From an uncultured bacterium (lineage in GTDB: Bacteria; Myxococcota_A; Bradymonadia; UBA7976; VGTA01): DNA of 64,000 nucleotides. Of the stretch, positions 8,319 through 18,109 are shown in pieces. Under the pieces are notes generated by a model. That model ran no database searches and was not told the origin of the DNA. It worked only from the letters and a program-made list of their open reading frames with translations. Made by a program: the position numbers and the translations under genes. Where the stretch lies: NCBI GenBank assembly GCA_943788935.1, contig CALSSE010000003.1, forward strand, positions 1 to 64,000. Direction: 5' to 3'. Numbering within the stretch: the first letter of the stretch is position 1; every line of letters begins with the position of its first letter.

Positions 8319-10493
8319 ATGGAGAGCGAAGAGAGTCTACTTAAATCAAGTATGATCCCCATGCTAAAGAGAGCTTGGGGGCTGAAATGGCTGTTAATTC
8401 CTATGGTGATCATATCGATTATGAGCGCTGTCTACTACACACGCCAACAGACCAAGATCTATCGTGCCGCCGCTCAGATTATTATCGATCTTGAAGCGCC
8501 ACGTTATCTACCTTACAGCGGCCAAGAGATCGTACGTCTAGGGACGAGTAACTCTTGGAATACCGGAGAATTCTTTGAGACTCAGTTCAGGATTATTCAG
8601 AGCCTCAAAGTCTCTGAGTCTGTCGCCAAAGAATTAAAGCTCATCGAGGATCATGACTTTTTAGGGGTCAATAATGTAGAACCTGAGATGCGGGCGAAAT
8701 TCCTTTCAGAAGTCAATCCCGCATATATCCTCAAGAGCAAAGTCTCGGTCGTCGCAGTTCCTGAAAGTCATGTCGTCAAGATTCGAGTCACCGATCATAA
8801 TCCCGCACGCGCCGCCCGATTGGCCAATGCCATCGCCGAGGCGTATAAAGTTCAAAATGTAGGCCACAAAGTCAGCGCTGCCCAAGAAGCGGTCCACTGG
8901 CTATCAAATAAGGTTGATGAGATCAGTGACCAACGTCGCCACTCCGACCAAGCTATGCTCGACTTTAAACAGAAGAGTGGTCTACTCCAATCTACCCTCG
9001 CCGAGCGTCAACATCTGCTAGGACTCACTATTCAGTCAGTGGAAAAAGACCTCCTCGAAGCCAATCAAGAGGTGCGGGTCTTAAGCGCTGAGTCTAGACA
9101 GTTAAGACGGGTCTCAGCGAGTAAAGCTCAACTCAGCATTCCTCAAGTGATCAGTAACCCATTGATCCAGCGACTCAAAGAGCAGAGGCTCACCTTAGAG
9201 AACCAAAAGACCGAACTACTAGAGCAATACCTTGAAGCTCACCCTAAAGTGAAAGTCGTGAATAACCAGCTTGATCGTCTTAACAAGGCGATCAAAGACG
9301 AGGTAAAAGGCATCAAGAGCGCCCTCAGGAGACAGCTTCAAGCGGCAGAGTTTAAGGCGAAGAGCCTTCGAGAGACTCTAGATACCCTCACCAATAAGGC
9401 TCGAACGATACAGGGGCAAGAACTCGCTTTCAAGGAGCTTGAGGCCAAGGTGAAATCAAACGTCACTCTCTCTGAACAGATGCAAGTGCGACTCAAAGAG
9501 GCTGAACTCCAAGCGCAGACAACCGCTAATAATGTCCGTATCTTGGAAGTTGCGCTCACACCAAAGAGTCCTATCTTTCCCAAGATTTCTAAGAACTTGA
9601 TTATCGCCCTCTTTGGCTGGGCTGTCTTGAGTTTCTTGATCCTCCTCTTATTTGACTTTCTCGATCAAAGCCTCAAATCTCAGCTACAATTCGCTGAACT
9701 TTATAACCTCACTCCTCTCGGCTCTCTCCCGCTCATTGAACGAGGGAAGCGACCTCAGAAGAATGAGAGGATAGTACGTCAATCAGAGCTTTATGTTATG
9801 GAAAACCCTCATAGCACAATCGCTGAATGTGTCCGTACTATTAGGACTAATTTTCTCTTTATGAATCCTGATCGATCACTCAAGAGCCTCCTCATCACCA
9901 GCGCTGCTCCCAAAGAGGGGAAGACGCTCACTAGTATCTCTGTCGCTTCTATCTTAGCGATGGCCGGAGATCGAGTCCTCCTAGTCGATTGTGACTTGAG
10001 GCGCCCTAGAGTTCATAAGGTATTTGGGATGATCAATGATCGTGGCTTCACCAATATGCTCACCAACCCTGAAGTTGAGTCAGAAGAAGTAACTCGTCCT
10101 ACTCAACTAGATAATTTAGACATCCTCACTTCAGGTCATCTGATCCCTAACCCCGCAGAGATATTACAGACTCCTGCTTTTCAAAGAACACTACAAAAAC
10201 TTCTCATCGATTATGATCGGGTCATCTTTGACTCTCCACCGGTAGTCCCGGTCACTGACTCTCAGATCATTGGTCGACAAGTCGATGGAGCAATGTTAGT
10301 CGCGAGGAGCCAGCTTACGAACCGAGATGTATTTAACAGAGCCCTCGAACTACTCAGAGCCGTCAACGTCAACCTTCTAGGAGGACTAATGAACGGCGTT
10401 GATATGTCGAAAGAACTCTATGGCCAATATTACTATCAATACACTCAGGATCCAGAAGAGCAAGATCCAGCGGAGCGACAGCTAGGGTCTTAA
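8319..10493 (+). CDS. Polysaccharide co-polymerase fused to BY-type tyrosine kinase (Wzz-Wzc-like)
   Basis: The 724-residue inner-membrane protein should control chain length and export of an extracellular or capsular polysaccharide. The Wzz domain has a first membrane segment at about residues 22-41, a long periplasmic coiled-coil region (190-410), and a second membrane segment at about 424-446. The cytoplasmic BY-kinase has Walker A SAAPKEGKT (Lys535), Walker A' LLVDCDLRRPRVHK, and Walker B VIFDSPPV. A tyrosine cluster near the C-terminus (YGQYYYQY) is the expected autophosphorylation site. No glycosyltransferase, Wza or Wzx gene follows, so it stands apart from its polysaccharide cluster. 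A palindrome precedes the start. Confidence 0.92.
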   Translation: MESEESLLKSSMIPMLKRAWGLKWLLIPMVIISIMSAVYYTRQQTKIYRAAAQIIIDLEAPRYLPYSGQEIVRLGTSNSWNTGEFFETQFRIIQSLKVSESVAKELKLIEDHDFLGVNNVEPEMRAKFLSEVNPAYILKSKVSVVAVPESHVVKIRVTDHNPARAARLANAIAEAYKVQNVGHKVSAAQEAVHWLSNKVDEISDQRRHSDQAMLDFKQKSGLLQSTLAERQHLLGLTIQSVEKDLLEANQEVRVLSAESRQLRRVSASKAQLSIPQVISNPLIQRLKEQRLTLENQKTELLEQYLEAHPKVKVVNNQLDRLNKAIKDEVKGIKSALRRQLQAAEFKAKSLRETLDTLTNKARTIQGQELAFKELEAKVKSNVTLSEQMQVRLKEAELQAQTTANNVRILEVALTPKSPIFPKISKNLIIALFGWAVLSFLILLLFDFLDQSLKSQLQFAELYNLTPLGSLPLIERGKRPQKNERIVRQSELYVMENPHSTIAECVRTIRTNFLFMNPDRSLKSLLITSAAPKEGKTLTSISVASILAMAGDRVLLVDCDLRRPRVHKVFGMINDRGFTNMLTNPEVESEEVTRPTQLDNLDILTSGHLIPNPAEILQTPAFQRTLQKLLIDYDRVIFDSPPVVPVTDSQIIGRQVDGAMLVARSQLTNRDVFNRALELLRAVNVNLLGGLMNGVDMSKELYGQYYYQYTQDPEEQDPAERQLGS

Positions 10494-10501
10494 GCGCTCG
10501 T

Positions 10502-13203
10502 CTAACCGATGATCCCTGCCCATAGCTCAGCCGCTCGCTCCACCACAGCGGAGACCCCTGAAGAGTCAGTGCCTCCGCCATTAGCGAAATCGGGGCGCCC
10601 GCCGCCTCTTCCTCCTACGAGAGGGGCGACAGCGCTGATCAGCTTCCCTGCATGAAAGCGCTTATCTCTCTTGAGTTCGTGCCCAATCCCCGCGGTGAGC
10701 ATGACCTTACCGCTCTCCTCTTCGAGAGCGACAAGTAAAAATGCGTTGCCAGGTGCTCGTTCCCGAAGTGAATCAAGCGCAGCAGCCAACGCTGCTCGCT
10801 CTCCAAGTTCAACCTTAGCGACTGAGAAAGGAGCGCCTCCAACGTCAACCGCGCCGCGAATAATCCCCTCTAAGTCAGCTCCCCCTCCACTCTTTCTCGC
10901 TTTCTCAAGCGCCTTCTTTAGCTGTCGAACCTCCCCTTGAAGAGAATCTAGCCGCTCGATTAAGCGAGCTTGATCTGTCTTGAGGGTTTGCCCCACCTCT
11001 CTCAAGAGCCTCCTCTCTCCTTGAATCAACTCCTCTGCCGCTTCACCGACCACCGCCTCTACTCGACGGACACCAGCGGCGACACCGCTCTCAGAGGTGA
11101 TGGTAAAGTAGGCGATATCTCCGGTACGATGAGCGTGGTTCCCACCGCAAAGCTCAAAAGAGTCAGCGCCAGCGCGTATGGTGCGTACTTGATCTCCATA
11201 TTTCTCTCCAAAGAGCGCCATCGCCCCCTCAGCCTCAGCCTCGTCGATCGGTACTTGGTCACGAATAACGATCTCCTCATTACGTCTAATCCTCTCATTA
11301 ACCCATCGCTCAACATCGAAGAGCTCTTCTTGGGGTGAGCGGCTGAGAGTGACTAAAGTCGAAGCGTAAACGAGTCGGCTCTACCACTGAACCTTTTTGT
11401 TCTACATGCTCACCGACAACCACTTTTAAAGCGGCATGCATCAAGTGAGTCGCGCTGTGATGAAGAGTCTTCTGTCGCCTATACTCAAGGTCAACCGTTA
11501 TGGTCAACGAAGTATCAGACTCGATGTGAACAGCTGAGTCACAACGACCAAAGTGATGAATGATGCCATTAATCTTCTGAACATCTTCTATGACGATAGT
11601 AGGCCCATCTGTGATGATGAGCTGCCCTCGGTCTGCGATCTCACCACCGCTCTCAGCGTAAAATGGTGTCTCGGTTAAAACCAATTCAACCCGATCTCCC
11701 TCTTGACGGTATCGCTGGGCCGTGACAGCTAGCTCCCCTAAGCCATAGCCCGCGAAGCCTTGACCCCCTCCCTCTCTAAGAGTGACCCACTCTCCCCCTC
11801 CATCATCGTAAAAGCGAGCGCTCTGTCTTGATCGGGCTCGTTGAGCCTCCATCTCAGATCTAAAGCCGTCAGCGTCTACCGTGAATCCCCTCTCGGCGGC
11901 CTCAATCTCAGTGAGATCTACAGGGAAGCCGAAAGTATCATAGAGCTCAAAGGCCTCTGGACCTGTGATCACGCTTTGCCCACTCGCGCTGTGGAGATCC
12001 ATCATCGCATGGATCCTCCCCATGCCGCGGTCTATAGTTCTGAAAAATCGCTCTTCTTCGTCACGGAGAGTCATCGCCGTGTTCTCAATAATGTGTTCGG
12101 GTAACTTATATACACCCTCAAATTCTCTGGCAACGAGTGGCGCTATTCTCCACAGAAAGGGCCCTTGAAAGCCTAACTTCCGACCATGACGAACCGCTCG
12201 TCGCAGGATCCTGCGAAGGACATATCCCCGCCCCTCGTTTGAGAACTGACCACCCTCACTGATCACGAAAGTGAGGGAGCGTATATGATCAGCGATCACT
12301 TGAAGATCAATCCTCTGCTGAGGGTCATTAGGGTCGGCGTTGACCATCGCCGCGATATCTCTCATCATGGGTTGAAAAACATCGGTATCAAACACGCTCA
12401 TTTTGTTTTGTAAAATCATGACGATCCGCTCTAATCCCATACCGGTATCGACGGAGAGCGCGGGTAGAGGAGTCAGCGTCCCCTCTTCATCACGATTGTA
12501 CTGCATAAAGACATTATTCCAGTACTCCATATACCGGTCACCTTCTCCCCCCATCACATCTTCTGCGCTAGTCCCTGCCTCCGGCCCTAAATCGTAGAAT
12601 AGCTCTGTGCAAGGTCCACACGGACCGACCGGCCCCATACTCCAGAAGTTCTCGTCATCACCATTCTCTAAATCACCAAAGCGGTAAATATGCTTTGGAT
12701 CTACGCCGATTATATCTTTCCAAATGTCATAGCTCTCTTGGTCATCTTTGTAGACCGAGATATAAATTTTATGCTGATCTAACTTGAGGACATTGATTGA
12801 GACATCCCAAGCCATTTTGATGGTTTCTAGCTTTCCATAATCCCCAAAGCTCCAATTGCCGAGCATCTCAAACCAAGTGAGATGGCGGCCGTTTTTTACC
12901 GACATTGTCTAGATCATTGTGCTTCCCTCCTGCCCTGACACAAGGCTGAACAGAGGTCGCTCTGTTATAATCTCGCTTCTCTTCACCGAGTAGCGCGCTC
13001 TTGAACTGATTCATACCTGCGTTACAAAAAAGCAAGGTCGGATCATCTCGTGGAATAATAGATGACCCTTCAACCTCTCGATGAGTCAAGCCGTGCTCGA
13101 CAAAGTAATCTAGAAAAGCGCGTCTCACCACTCGATGAGTCCACTTTTTAGATCCTTTATCAGCTATGTTTTGCTCTGGGTTCTTAGGTTTTTGCTCACT
13201 CAT
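10502..13203 (-). pseudogene. alaS: Alanyl-tRNA synthetase with two single-base frameshifts
   Basis: AlaRS charges tRNA-Ala; it is essential and normally single-copy. Three consecutive reading frames together give a complete enzyme. Frame 1 (13203 to ~12895) ends ...[13 protein letters not shown]. Frame 2 (~12895 to ~11333) begins at [22 protein letters not shown] and includes the editing-domain HSATHLMHA. Frame 3 (~11333 to 10502) has MALFGEKYGD, CGGNHAHRTGDI and the C-terminal domain. Each junction needs removal of one base: one A in the A6 run (T6 at 12892-12897) and one C in the C4 run (G4 at 11332-11335), or a neighbouring A. With both removed the gene has exactly 900 codons, close to the 876-residue E. 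coli enzyme. All motifs are otherwise preserved, which favours assembly or sequencing error, or recoding, over decay. AGGTG precedes ATG 13203. Confidence 0.9.
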
Positions 13204-13372
13204 AATACACCTGATCTCTATGTTTACTCTCATGATTAAATGAGAGAGGGTGACAGAATATGGAAGATTATCTGCATGTCTCTTTATACAATTAAACTGA
13301 AATGAGCAAATCAGATGAACATCACCAATGTCATGCTCTATTTGAGAGGAGAGAGCCTCGATCGTTCACGAA

Positions 13373-14554
13373 CTAAGATAACTGCAAAGGACGCTGATTG
13401 AGCGCATCAAAACCTGCGAGATAAAGACAGAGAGTCTCCATAATGAGCTTTCGGTTGCTCCCTGTTCGTTTAAGCATATGACTCTCTGCTTCATCGAGCG
13501 CTTGTAAACGCCACATTAGGCGCTGAGCACCGAGTTGATGACCTCGTTGAGCCGTATACTCTCGGTACGTTGGGAAGAATAGAGAGACCTCTTGAGCCCC
13601 ATGGGAAATCACAAGCGCATCACGATACCAACAACGGAGGAGGTGAACCCATAAGGCCAACTCGGTCTCGGTGGCTTTCTCAAAACGCTTAGCAAATTCT
13701 AAAGCGCCGAGGATATCTTGAGGGCCTCCATTGCGATCACTCTCTTGGATTAAAGACTCAACCTTATCCATACCCCCATAACTCCAAAGAGACAAAGCTC
13801 TCCCTAATGACCCTCCGCTAAGTTGTGACAAACTCTCTCGCTGGGCGTCGCTTAGAGGTGAGTATACTTGATCCTCTCCATAAGAGACCGGCTGGGACTC
13901 ATAGCGCTGTAAGAGTCTATAGAGAGTCTGAGAATTGAGTGGAGCAAACCGGAGACTTTGAGCCCTCGACTTAATCGTGGGGAGCACTGCGTTTAGACTA
14001 TTTGTGGTCAGAAAGAAATGAACATTCGGGAGCGGCTCCTCTAGCGTTTTCAGTAACGCGTTAGCGGCTGATAAGCCTAAACGATCAACCTCTTCTATAA
14101 TCACTATTGACCTGCCCCCTTCAAATGAGCCTAGGCTGAGAGCGCTCTGCAGCTCACGGATAGGTGCTATTTTAATCTCTTTGGCGAGCTTGCCTAATCG
14201 ATCTCTTTGACGACTAATCACATGCAAGTCCGGATGATAAGCATCGGCCTCATCATGTAAAAAACGATTGATACGTCGGCAACTCTTACAATCACCACAA
14301 GCCTCTCTTCTACCAGCCTGATCTTGAAGATCAAGACACAGTAACAGACGAGCCATCGCGAGCGCTGAACGACGCTTACCTACCCCTGAAGGTCCTTGAA
14401 ACAGATAAGCGTGGTGAAGCCTATTAGCCCCAAAAGCTCTATGAAGTGTACTGAGGGGTAAGTCATGACCCTCAACCTCTTTGAGGAGCATGGTAGAGCC
14501 GGGAGGTCTCTGATCTTGAAGACTATTAATGTGCTCTCTATTTGATGTATCCAT
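13373..14554 (-). CDS. holB: DNA polymerase III delta' subunit
   Basis: This is the delta' clamp-loader subunit of the replicative polymerase. The 393-residue protein has a degenerate P-loop FQGPSGVGKRR, the zinc-binding cysteine group CGDCKSC preceded by Cys in the LLLCLD segment, and the strand/sensor region IVIIEEVDRLGLSAANALLKTLEEP followed by NAVLPTIKSRAQ. The GKR rather than GKT/S at the P-loop is usual for delta'. I prefer ATG 14554 because AGGAG lies 6 nt before it; the upstream ATG 14602 has weak support. It is followed after 169 bp by alaS on the same strand. Confidence 0.88.
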   Translation of the reverse strand: MDTSNREHINSLQDQRPPGSTMLLKEVEGHDLPLSTLHRAFGANRLHHAYLFQGPSGVGKRRSALAMARLLLCLDLQDQAGRREACGDCKSCRRINRFLHDEADAYHPDLHVISRQRDRLGKLAKEIKIAPIRELQSALSLGSFEGGRSIVIIEEVDRLGLSAANALLKTLEEPLPNVHFFLTTNSLNAVLPTIKSRAQSLRFAPLNSQTLYRLLQRYESQPVSYGEDQVYSPLSDAQRESLSQLSGGSLGRALSLWSYGGMDKVESLIQESDRNGGPQDILGALEFAKRFEKATETELALWVHLLRCWYRDALVISHGAQEVSLFFPTYREYTAQRGHQLGAQRLMWRLQALDEAESHMLKRTGSNRKLIMETLCLYLAGFDALNQRPLQLS

Positions 14555-14770
14555 GGAGGCTCCTGAAGTGTGTACCTGCTTATTTGTATCAAGAGTGATC
14601 ATTCACTGTCTACAAGTCTAACGGATGGGCAAACAATTGCGCTTTATCTCAAGTGATCTTTAGCGTAGATTGCCACAAGTTTTTGGACTAAAAGATGATT
14701 ATCTTTAAAGGCTTTATCCCTCAAGTACCTCCATAAGACTCGTTATCGTTACACCTAAGGAACCTTCGAC

Positions 14771-16387
14771 ATGCATCCTCTCTATCTCATGCGTGAACCT
14801 CGTGAGGAGCGACTCGCTCACCAATCTAATCAAGCGACGGTTCACTCTCGTTCGCTGAGAATATTGGTCGTCTCTCTGCTTCTCATCTGTTTACCCTGTA
14901 TCTCTCTTGCCCTGCCAGTTCCAAGAGTGTTTGTCGTACCGCCAGTAGGTGACGGCGAATCACAGAGTATTCAGATCGGCAAGCGACTCTCCAAATCTCT
15001 GCGTGAGTACCTCAAAAAGAGTAAGCGCCTCACCCTTGAGGATGGAAAGGCCAAACAGCGAGAGTCTAAAGACGGTCGGCTGATGGAAGCAGAGTCTGTT
15101 AAAGTGTCATCCATTGATCTTTATCGAGAGGGTAAGTTTCAAGAGGCTAGTCAAGGCTTCGTATCTGCCCTTAAAGATTTCCGAAAGAGCGTGTCTTCGA
15201 TTCGCGATATGAAATCGATTTATCAAACATTGTATTATGCAGCGGCTACGAGCATGGCGCTTGAGTATGATGATGACGCCAAAGATTATCTACGACAGCT
15301 CGCAGCGATCGCTCCTGAAGGTGATTTTGAGGTTCAGGTTCCCAAGAAAGTCATCAAAAAATACAATAAAGAGCGTAAACGCTTACTTCGGAAGAAGCGT
15401 GGTGCTGTTCTCATCGAGACCACTCCTCCTGGCGCAAAAGTCTGGGTCAATGGCGAAGAGAAGTGTGTCTCTCCTTGTGAAGTTAAAGATCTCCCAAGGG
15501 GATTACACTATATATGGGCTAAGAAAGAGGGCGTTGGTAAAGCGGGTAGCGTAAGTAAAGTTAAAGCGGGGTGGAGCTCACCGGTCAAATATGATCTAGC
15601 TCCAGCGAAGAGGGCTAAATCGACTTCCCCTGTGCCTGCTGAGAACCTCATTGAGATCAATAAGAGGCTTGATCAAGGTCAAGTGGACCGACAACTCAAG
15701 GAGTATCTCGATGTGATCGGTGAAGAACAAGAAGTCACCTATACAGCCTTTCTTTACCTCATCTCAAAGAAGCGAAAAGTGCAACTCTTCTCATTCCTTT
15801 ATGACTATAATGAGAAGCGAACTGTCGCTATTAAAACCTTTGAATTTAGAGCTAATTTCTCTGCGACCCGCATCACGGCAATGAAGCTCGTGAAAGAGAT
15901 TGAGACGCTGATCAAGAGCTTCCCTGAAGATCAAAACCTTGATGGATCTTATCCTCCACTATTAGCGGCGATTGAAGCGTCAAAGCAGACAACGGCTGTC
16001 GCCGTTGCTCCTGTTCCTCCCATCGCCCCTCCTGTGGCTGCTCCTCCTCCGATTACTCCACCTAAGCCTGCAGTAGCCCCCTCTACTCAATCCGTATCTC
16101 CGACTCAAGAGGTCAAGCCGCCTGCACCTAAGCCCTCCCCAAAAGCGCTGCAGCCACCACCGGTAGAGAGCTTCAAGGCTCCACCTAAGACCAACGTCCC
16201 CCCCAGGCTACTCCCTCCGCCAGTCCCCCCTAAACCCACCTCTGACGATGACGATGGAGTCCTCGCGAGTCCATGGTTCTGGACAGGAGTGAGCGTGGCG
16301 ATCGTCGGTGGAGTAGCGACTGGAGCTTATCTCCTCTTAGATTTATCCCCAGAGAATCAAAGTTATCAATCAAGAGTTGAGTGGTAA
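14771..16387 (+). CDS. PEGA-domain envelope protein with Pro-rich linker and C-terminal membrane segment
   Basis: The protein (538 residues) is of the secreted type common in Myxococcota-like bacteria; its function is unknown. A hydrophobic signal at about residues 27-47 (LRILVVSLLLICLPCISLALP) is followed by a helical region of tetratricopeptide character (100-200). A PEGA domain comes next (about 210-270, VLIETTPPGAKVWVNG with CVSPCEVKDLPRGLHYI), then a conserved-looking domain (300-400), a proline-rich linker (410-495), and a transmembrane helix near the end (WFWTGVSVAIVGGVATGAYLLL). AAGGA precedes the start. A Kelch-type lipoprotein gene begins 10 nt after its stop, implying an operon and a shared envelope role. 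Confidence 0.75.
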   Translation: MHPLYLMREPREERLAHQSNQATVHSRSLRILVVSLLLICLPCISLALPVPRVFVVPPVGDGESQSIQIGKRLSKSLREYLKKSKRLTLEDGKAKQRESKDGRLMEAESVKVSSIDLYREGKFQEASQGFVSALKDFRKSVSSIRDMKSIYQTLYYAAATSMALEYDDDAKDYLRQLAAIAPEGDFEVQVPKKVIKKYNKERKRLLRKKRGAVLIETTPPGAKVWVNGEEKCVSPCEVKDLPRGLHYIWAKKEGVGKAGSVSKVKAGWSSPVKYDLAPAKRAKSTSPVPAENLIEINKRLDQGQVDRQLKEYLDVIGEEQEVTYTAFLYLISKKRKVQLFSFLYDYNEKRTVAIKTFEFRANFSATRITAMKLVKEIETLIKSFPEDQNLDGSYPPLLAAIEASKQTTAVAVAPVPPIAPPVAAPPPITPPKPAVAPSTQSVSPTQEVKPPAPKPSPKALQPPPVESFKAPPKTNVPPRLLPPPVPPKPTSDDDDGVLASPWFWTGVSVAIVGGVATGAYLLLDLSPENQSYQSRVEW

Positions 16388-16397
16388 GGAGCCTAAT

Positions 16398-18092
16398 ATG
16401 ACAGTCCTAATTAACCGAGCTGAGATGGGTACATCATTACCGCTCGCTTTATTAAGTATAGCGTGTTTCTCTCTGAGTGCCTGCGACAGTGAGGAGGTCG
16501 TCTCTAGTGTGCTGATCAATGTCCTCTCCCTTGAGCAGACTCTTGGGGGAGACTCACATGAGCTCACCGGTCCGGGAGAAATCACCATTACTCCTTATGA
16601 CGTCAACGCTAATACTCTCTATACATCAGTCAGCTTTGATTTGAATGCTAGAGAAGGTGAAATCCCTCCTCTTCCTTTAGGGACATGGAAGTTTTACGTC
16701 ACTGGACAACAAAACAATGAATCTATTTTTGGCGTCTCTACCCCCTTCGAGGTTAGTGATTACCAACAAGTTTTAGCCCCTACTATCGTCGGGAAAAGTA
16801 AATGTACCGGGCTCCTACCTCCGCTTCAAGGCCCTCCGGGAATTGAGGGTTCAAGTGACCTCGCACGCTCTTATGATGGCTCTACCGCGGTCTCTTTAGA
16901 TGATGGACGAGTATTGATCATCGGTGGAGGCACTATCGCCAGTAACTCTGGTCAGCTCAACGCTGTCTCAGGAGATATTCAGTACTTTGACCCTACTTAT
17001 GGTGTCGTGAGAGTCGATAGCACACAGCTTGGTGTTCCCCGTGCTTTTCATCACTCGACGATGCTAGATGATGGCCGAATCCTCATCGCCGGAGGAGTGA
17101 GCGGGATTACAGCAGATGGCCAATATATTGTAGACAATAGCGCAGAGATCATCACTATAAATCCTGATGGGACTTTGGCGATCAGCCCCGTCATTAGTAT
17201 GGATAAACCCCGTTACAAGCATATTCAGCTCAAGCTCAATGATGGCACAGTCCTCCTCGCAGGAGGTATCGACTCTACCGGAACTATCCTCAGCTCAACG
17301 ACTAGGTTCTTTCCAGAAACGAGTACATTCGTGGCCCAAGGGAATCTCAATACTCCGCGGGTAGAATCTGCAGGGAGTATTCTAATGCGTAACAGTGAGA
17401 AGGCGTTGATCACTGGAGGTCTCTCTGACAGCGGCGTTTTATCGAGTACTGAGCTCTTTACCACCGACCCCAACGCTGGTTGCGCGCCGACTCCAACCAA
17501 TGTCACCGGGTGTTTCATGATGAGCACATCACTCAACCGCCCTCGATGGGGACACAATACGAGTCTGCTCGATGACGGGAGCATACTGATTATGGGGGGA
17601 TTTCAAGATGGAACATTCACCTCGCCTAGAGGTGAAATTAACACTCTAGAACAGTATAAATTTGAAATCACCTATGACGCCAATGGAAACCCAGTCAGCG
17701 CTATGGTGAACGTCATCGATAGCGTCGGACGCCTCGCCTCATCGAGAGGTCGGGCGACCATCGCTAAGCTAAGCCCTAACCGTGATAATGAGCAGATCGC
17801 CTTCATCGGTGGAGAGGTCACTAGCAGTAAGTCAGCGATCTCACTTATCAATGCTAAATCTCTAGGTCTAGGGCTCACTCAGCAAGTAGAGCTCACCCCG
17901 ACTTGTCCCATGAGTGAAGATCGATTACGCCCCATGGCGGTCAGTACCCCCGAGGGCTCGATTATGATCTTCGGCGGTATCAAGCGAGGTCTAAACCCAA
18001 GTACGAATACTCCTGTATATATCGCCAGTCGTCGTATTGAGATCATTTACCCAAGTATCAACAATCTCACTCAAGCGATCCCTAGCCTCTAA
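16398..18092 (+). CDS. Kelch-repeat lipoprotein
   Basis: The 564-residue predicted outer-membrane or periplasmic lipoprotein has lipobox LSAC near residue 30 (ACFSLSACDS). After an N-terminal beta-rich domain come repeated Kelch/galactose-oxidase-like blades: DDGRVLIIGGG, DDGRILIAGGV, NDGTVLLAGGI, EKALITGGL, DDGSILIMGGF, EQIAFIGGE and EGSIMIFGGI. Seven such strands are seen, enough for a full beta-propeller. AAGGAG lies properly before ATG 16398. It is probably co-transcribed with the PEGA protein just upstream. The ligand is unknown; no catalytic copper ligands of galactose oxidase are evident. Confidence 0.8.
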   Translation: MTVLINRAEMGTSLPLALLSIACFSLSACDSEEVVSSVLINVLSLEQTLGGDSHELTGPGEITITPYDVNANTLYTSVSFDLNAREGEIPPLPLGTWKFYVTGQQNNESIFGVSTPFEVSDYQQVLAPTIVGKSKCTGLLPPLQGPPGIEGSSDLARSYDGSTAVSLDDGRVLIIGGGTIASNSGQLNAVSGDIQYFDPTYGVVRVDSTQLGVPRAFHHSTMLDDGRILIAGGVSGITADGQYIVDNSAEIITINPDGTLAISPVISMDKPRYKHIQLKLNDGTVLLAGGIDSTGTILSSTTRFFPETSTFVAQGNLNTPRVESAGSILMRNSEKALITGGLSDSGVLSSTELFTTDPNAGCAPTPTNVTGCFMMSTSLNRPRWGHNTSLLDDGSILIMGGFQDGTFTSPRGEINTLEQYKFEITYDANGNPVSAMVNVIDSVGRLASSRGRATIAKLSPNRDNEQIAFIGGEVTSSKSAISLINAKSLGLGLTQQVELTPTCPMSEDRLRPMAVSTPEGSIMIFGGIKRGLNPSTNTPVYIASRRIEIIYPSINNLTQAIPSL

Positions 18093-18109
18093 GTAGATTT
18101 TTTAGGGGA

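Noticed and set aside
12890..12900. Possible programmed -1 frameshift heptamer in alaS (A AAA AAC)
   Set aside because: The incoming frame reads GGT AAA AAA CGG, which is out of phase with a classical slippery heptamer, and the needed shift is +1, so classical -1 frameshifting cannot explain it.
10502..13203. Three independent genes in the alaS region
   Set aside because: The three frames join into one complete, motif-intact AlaRS with a correct total of 900 codons once two bases are removed.
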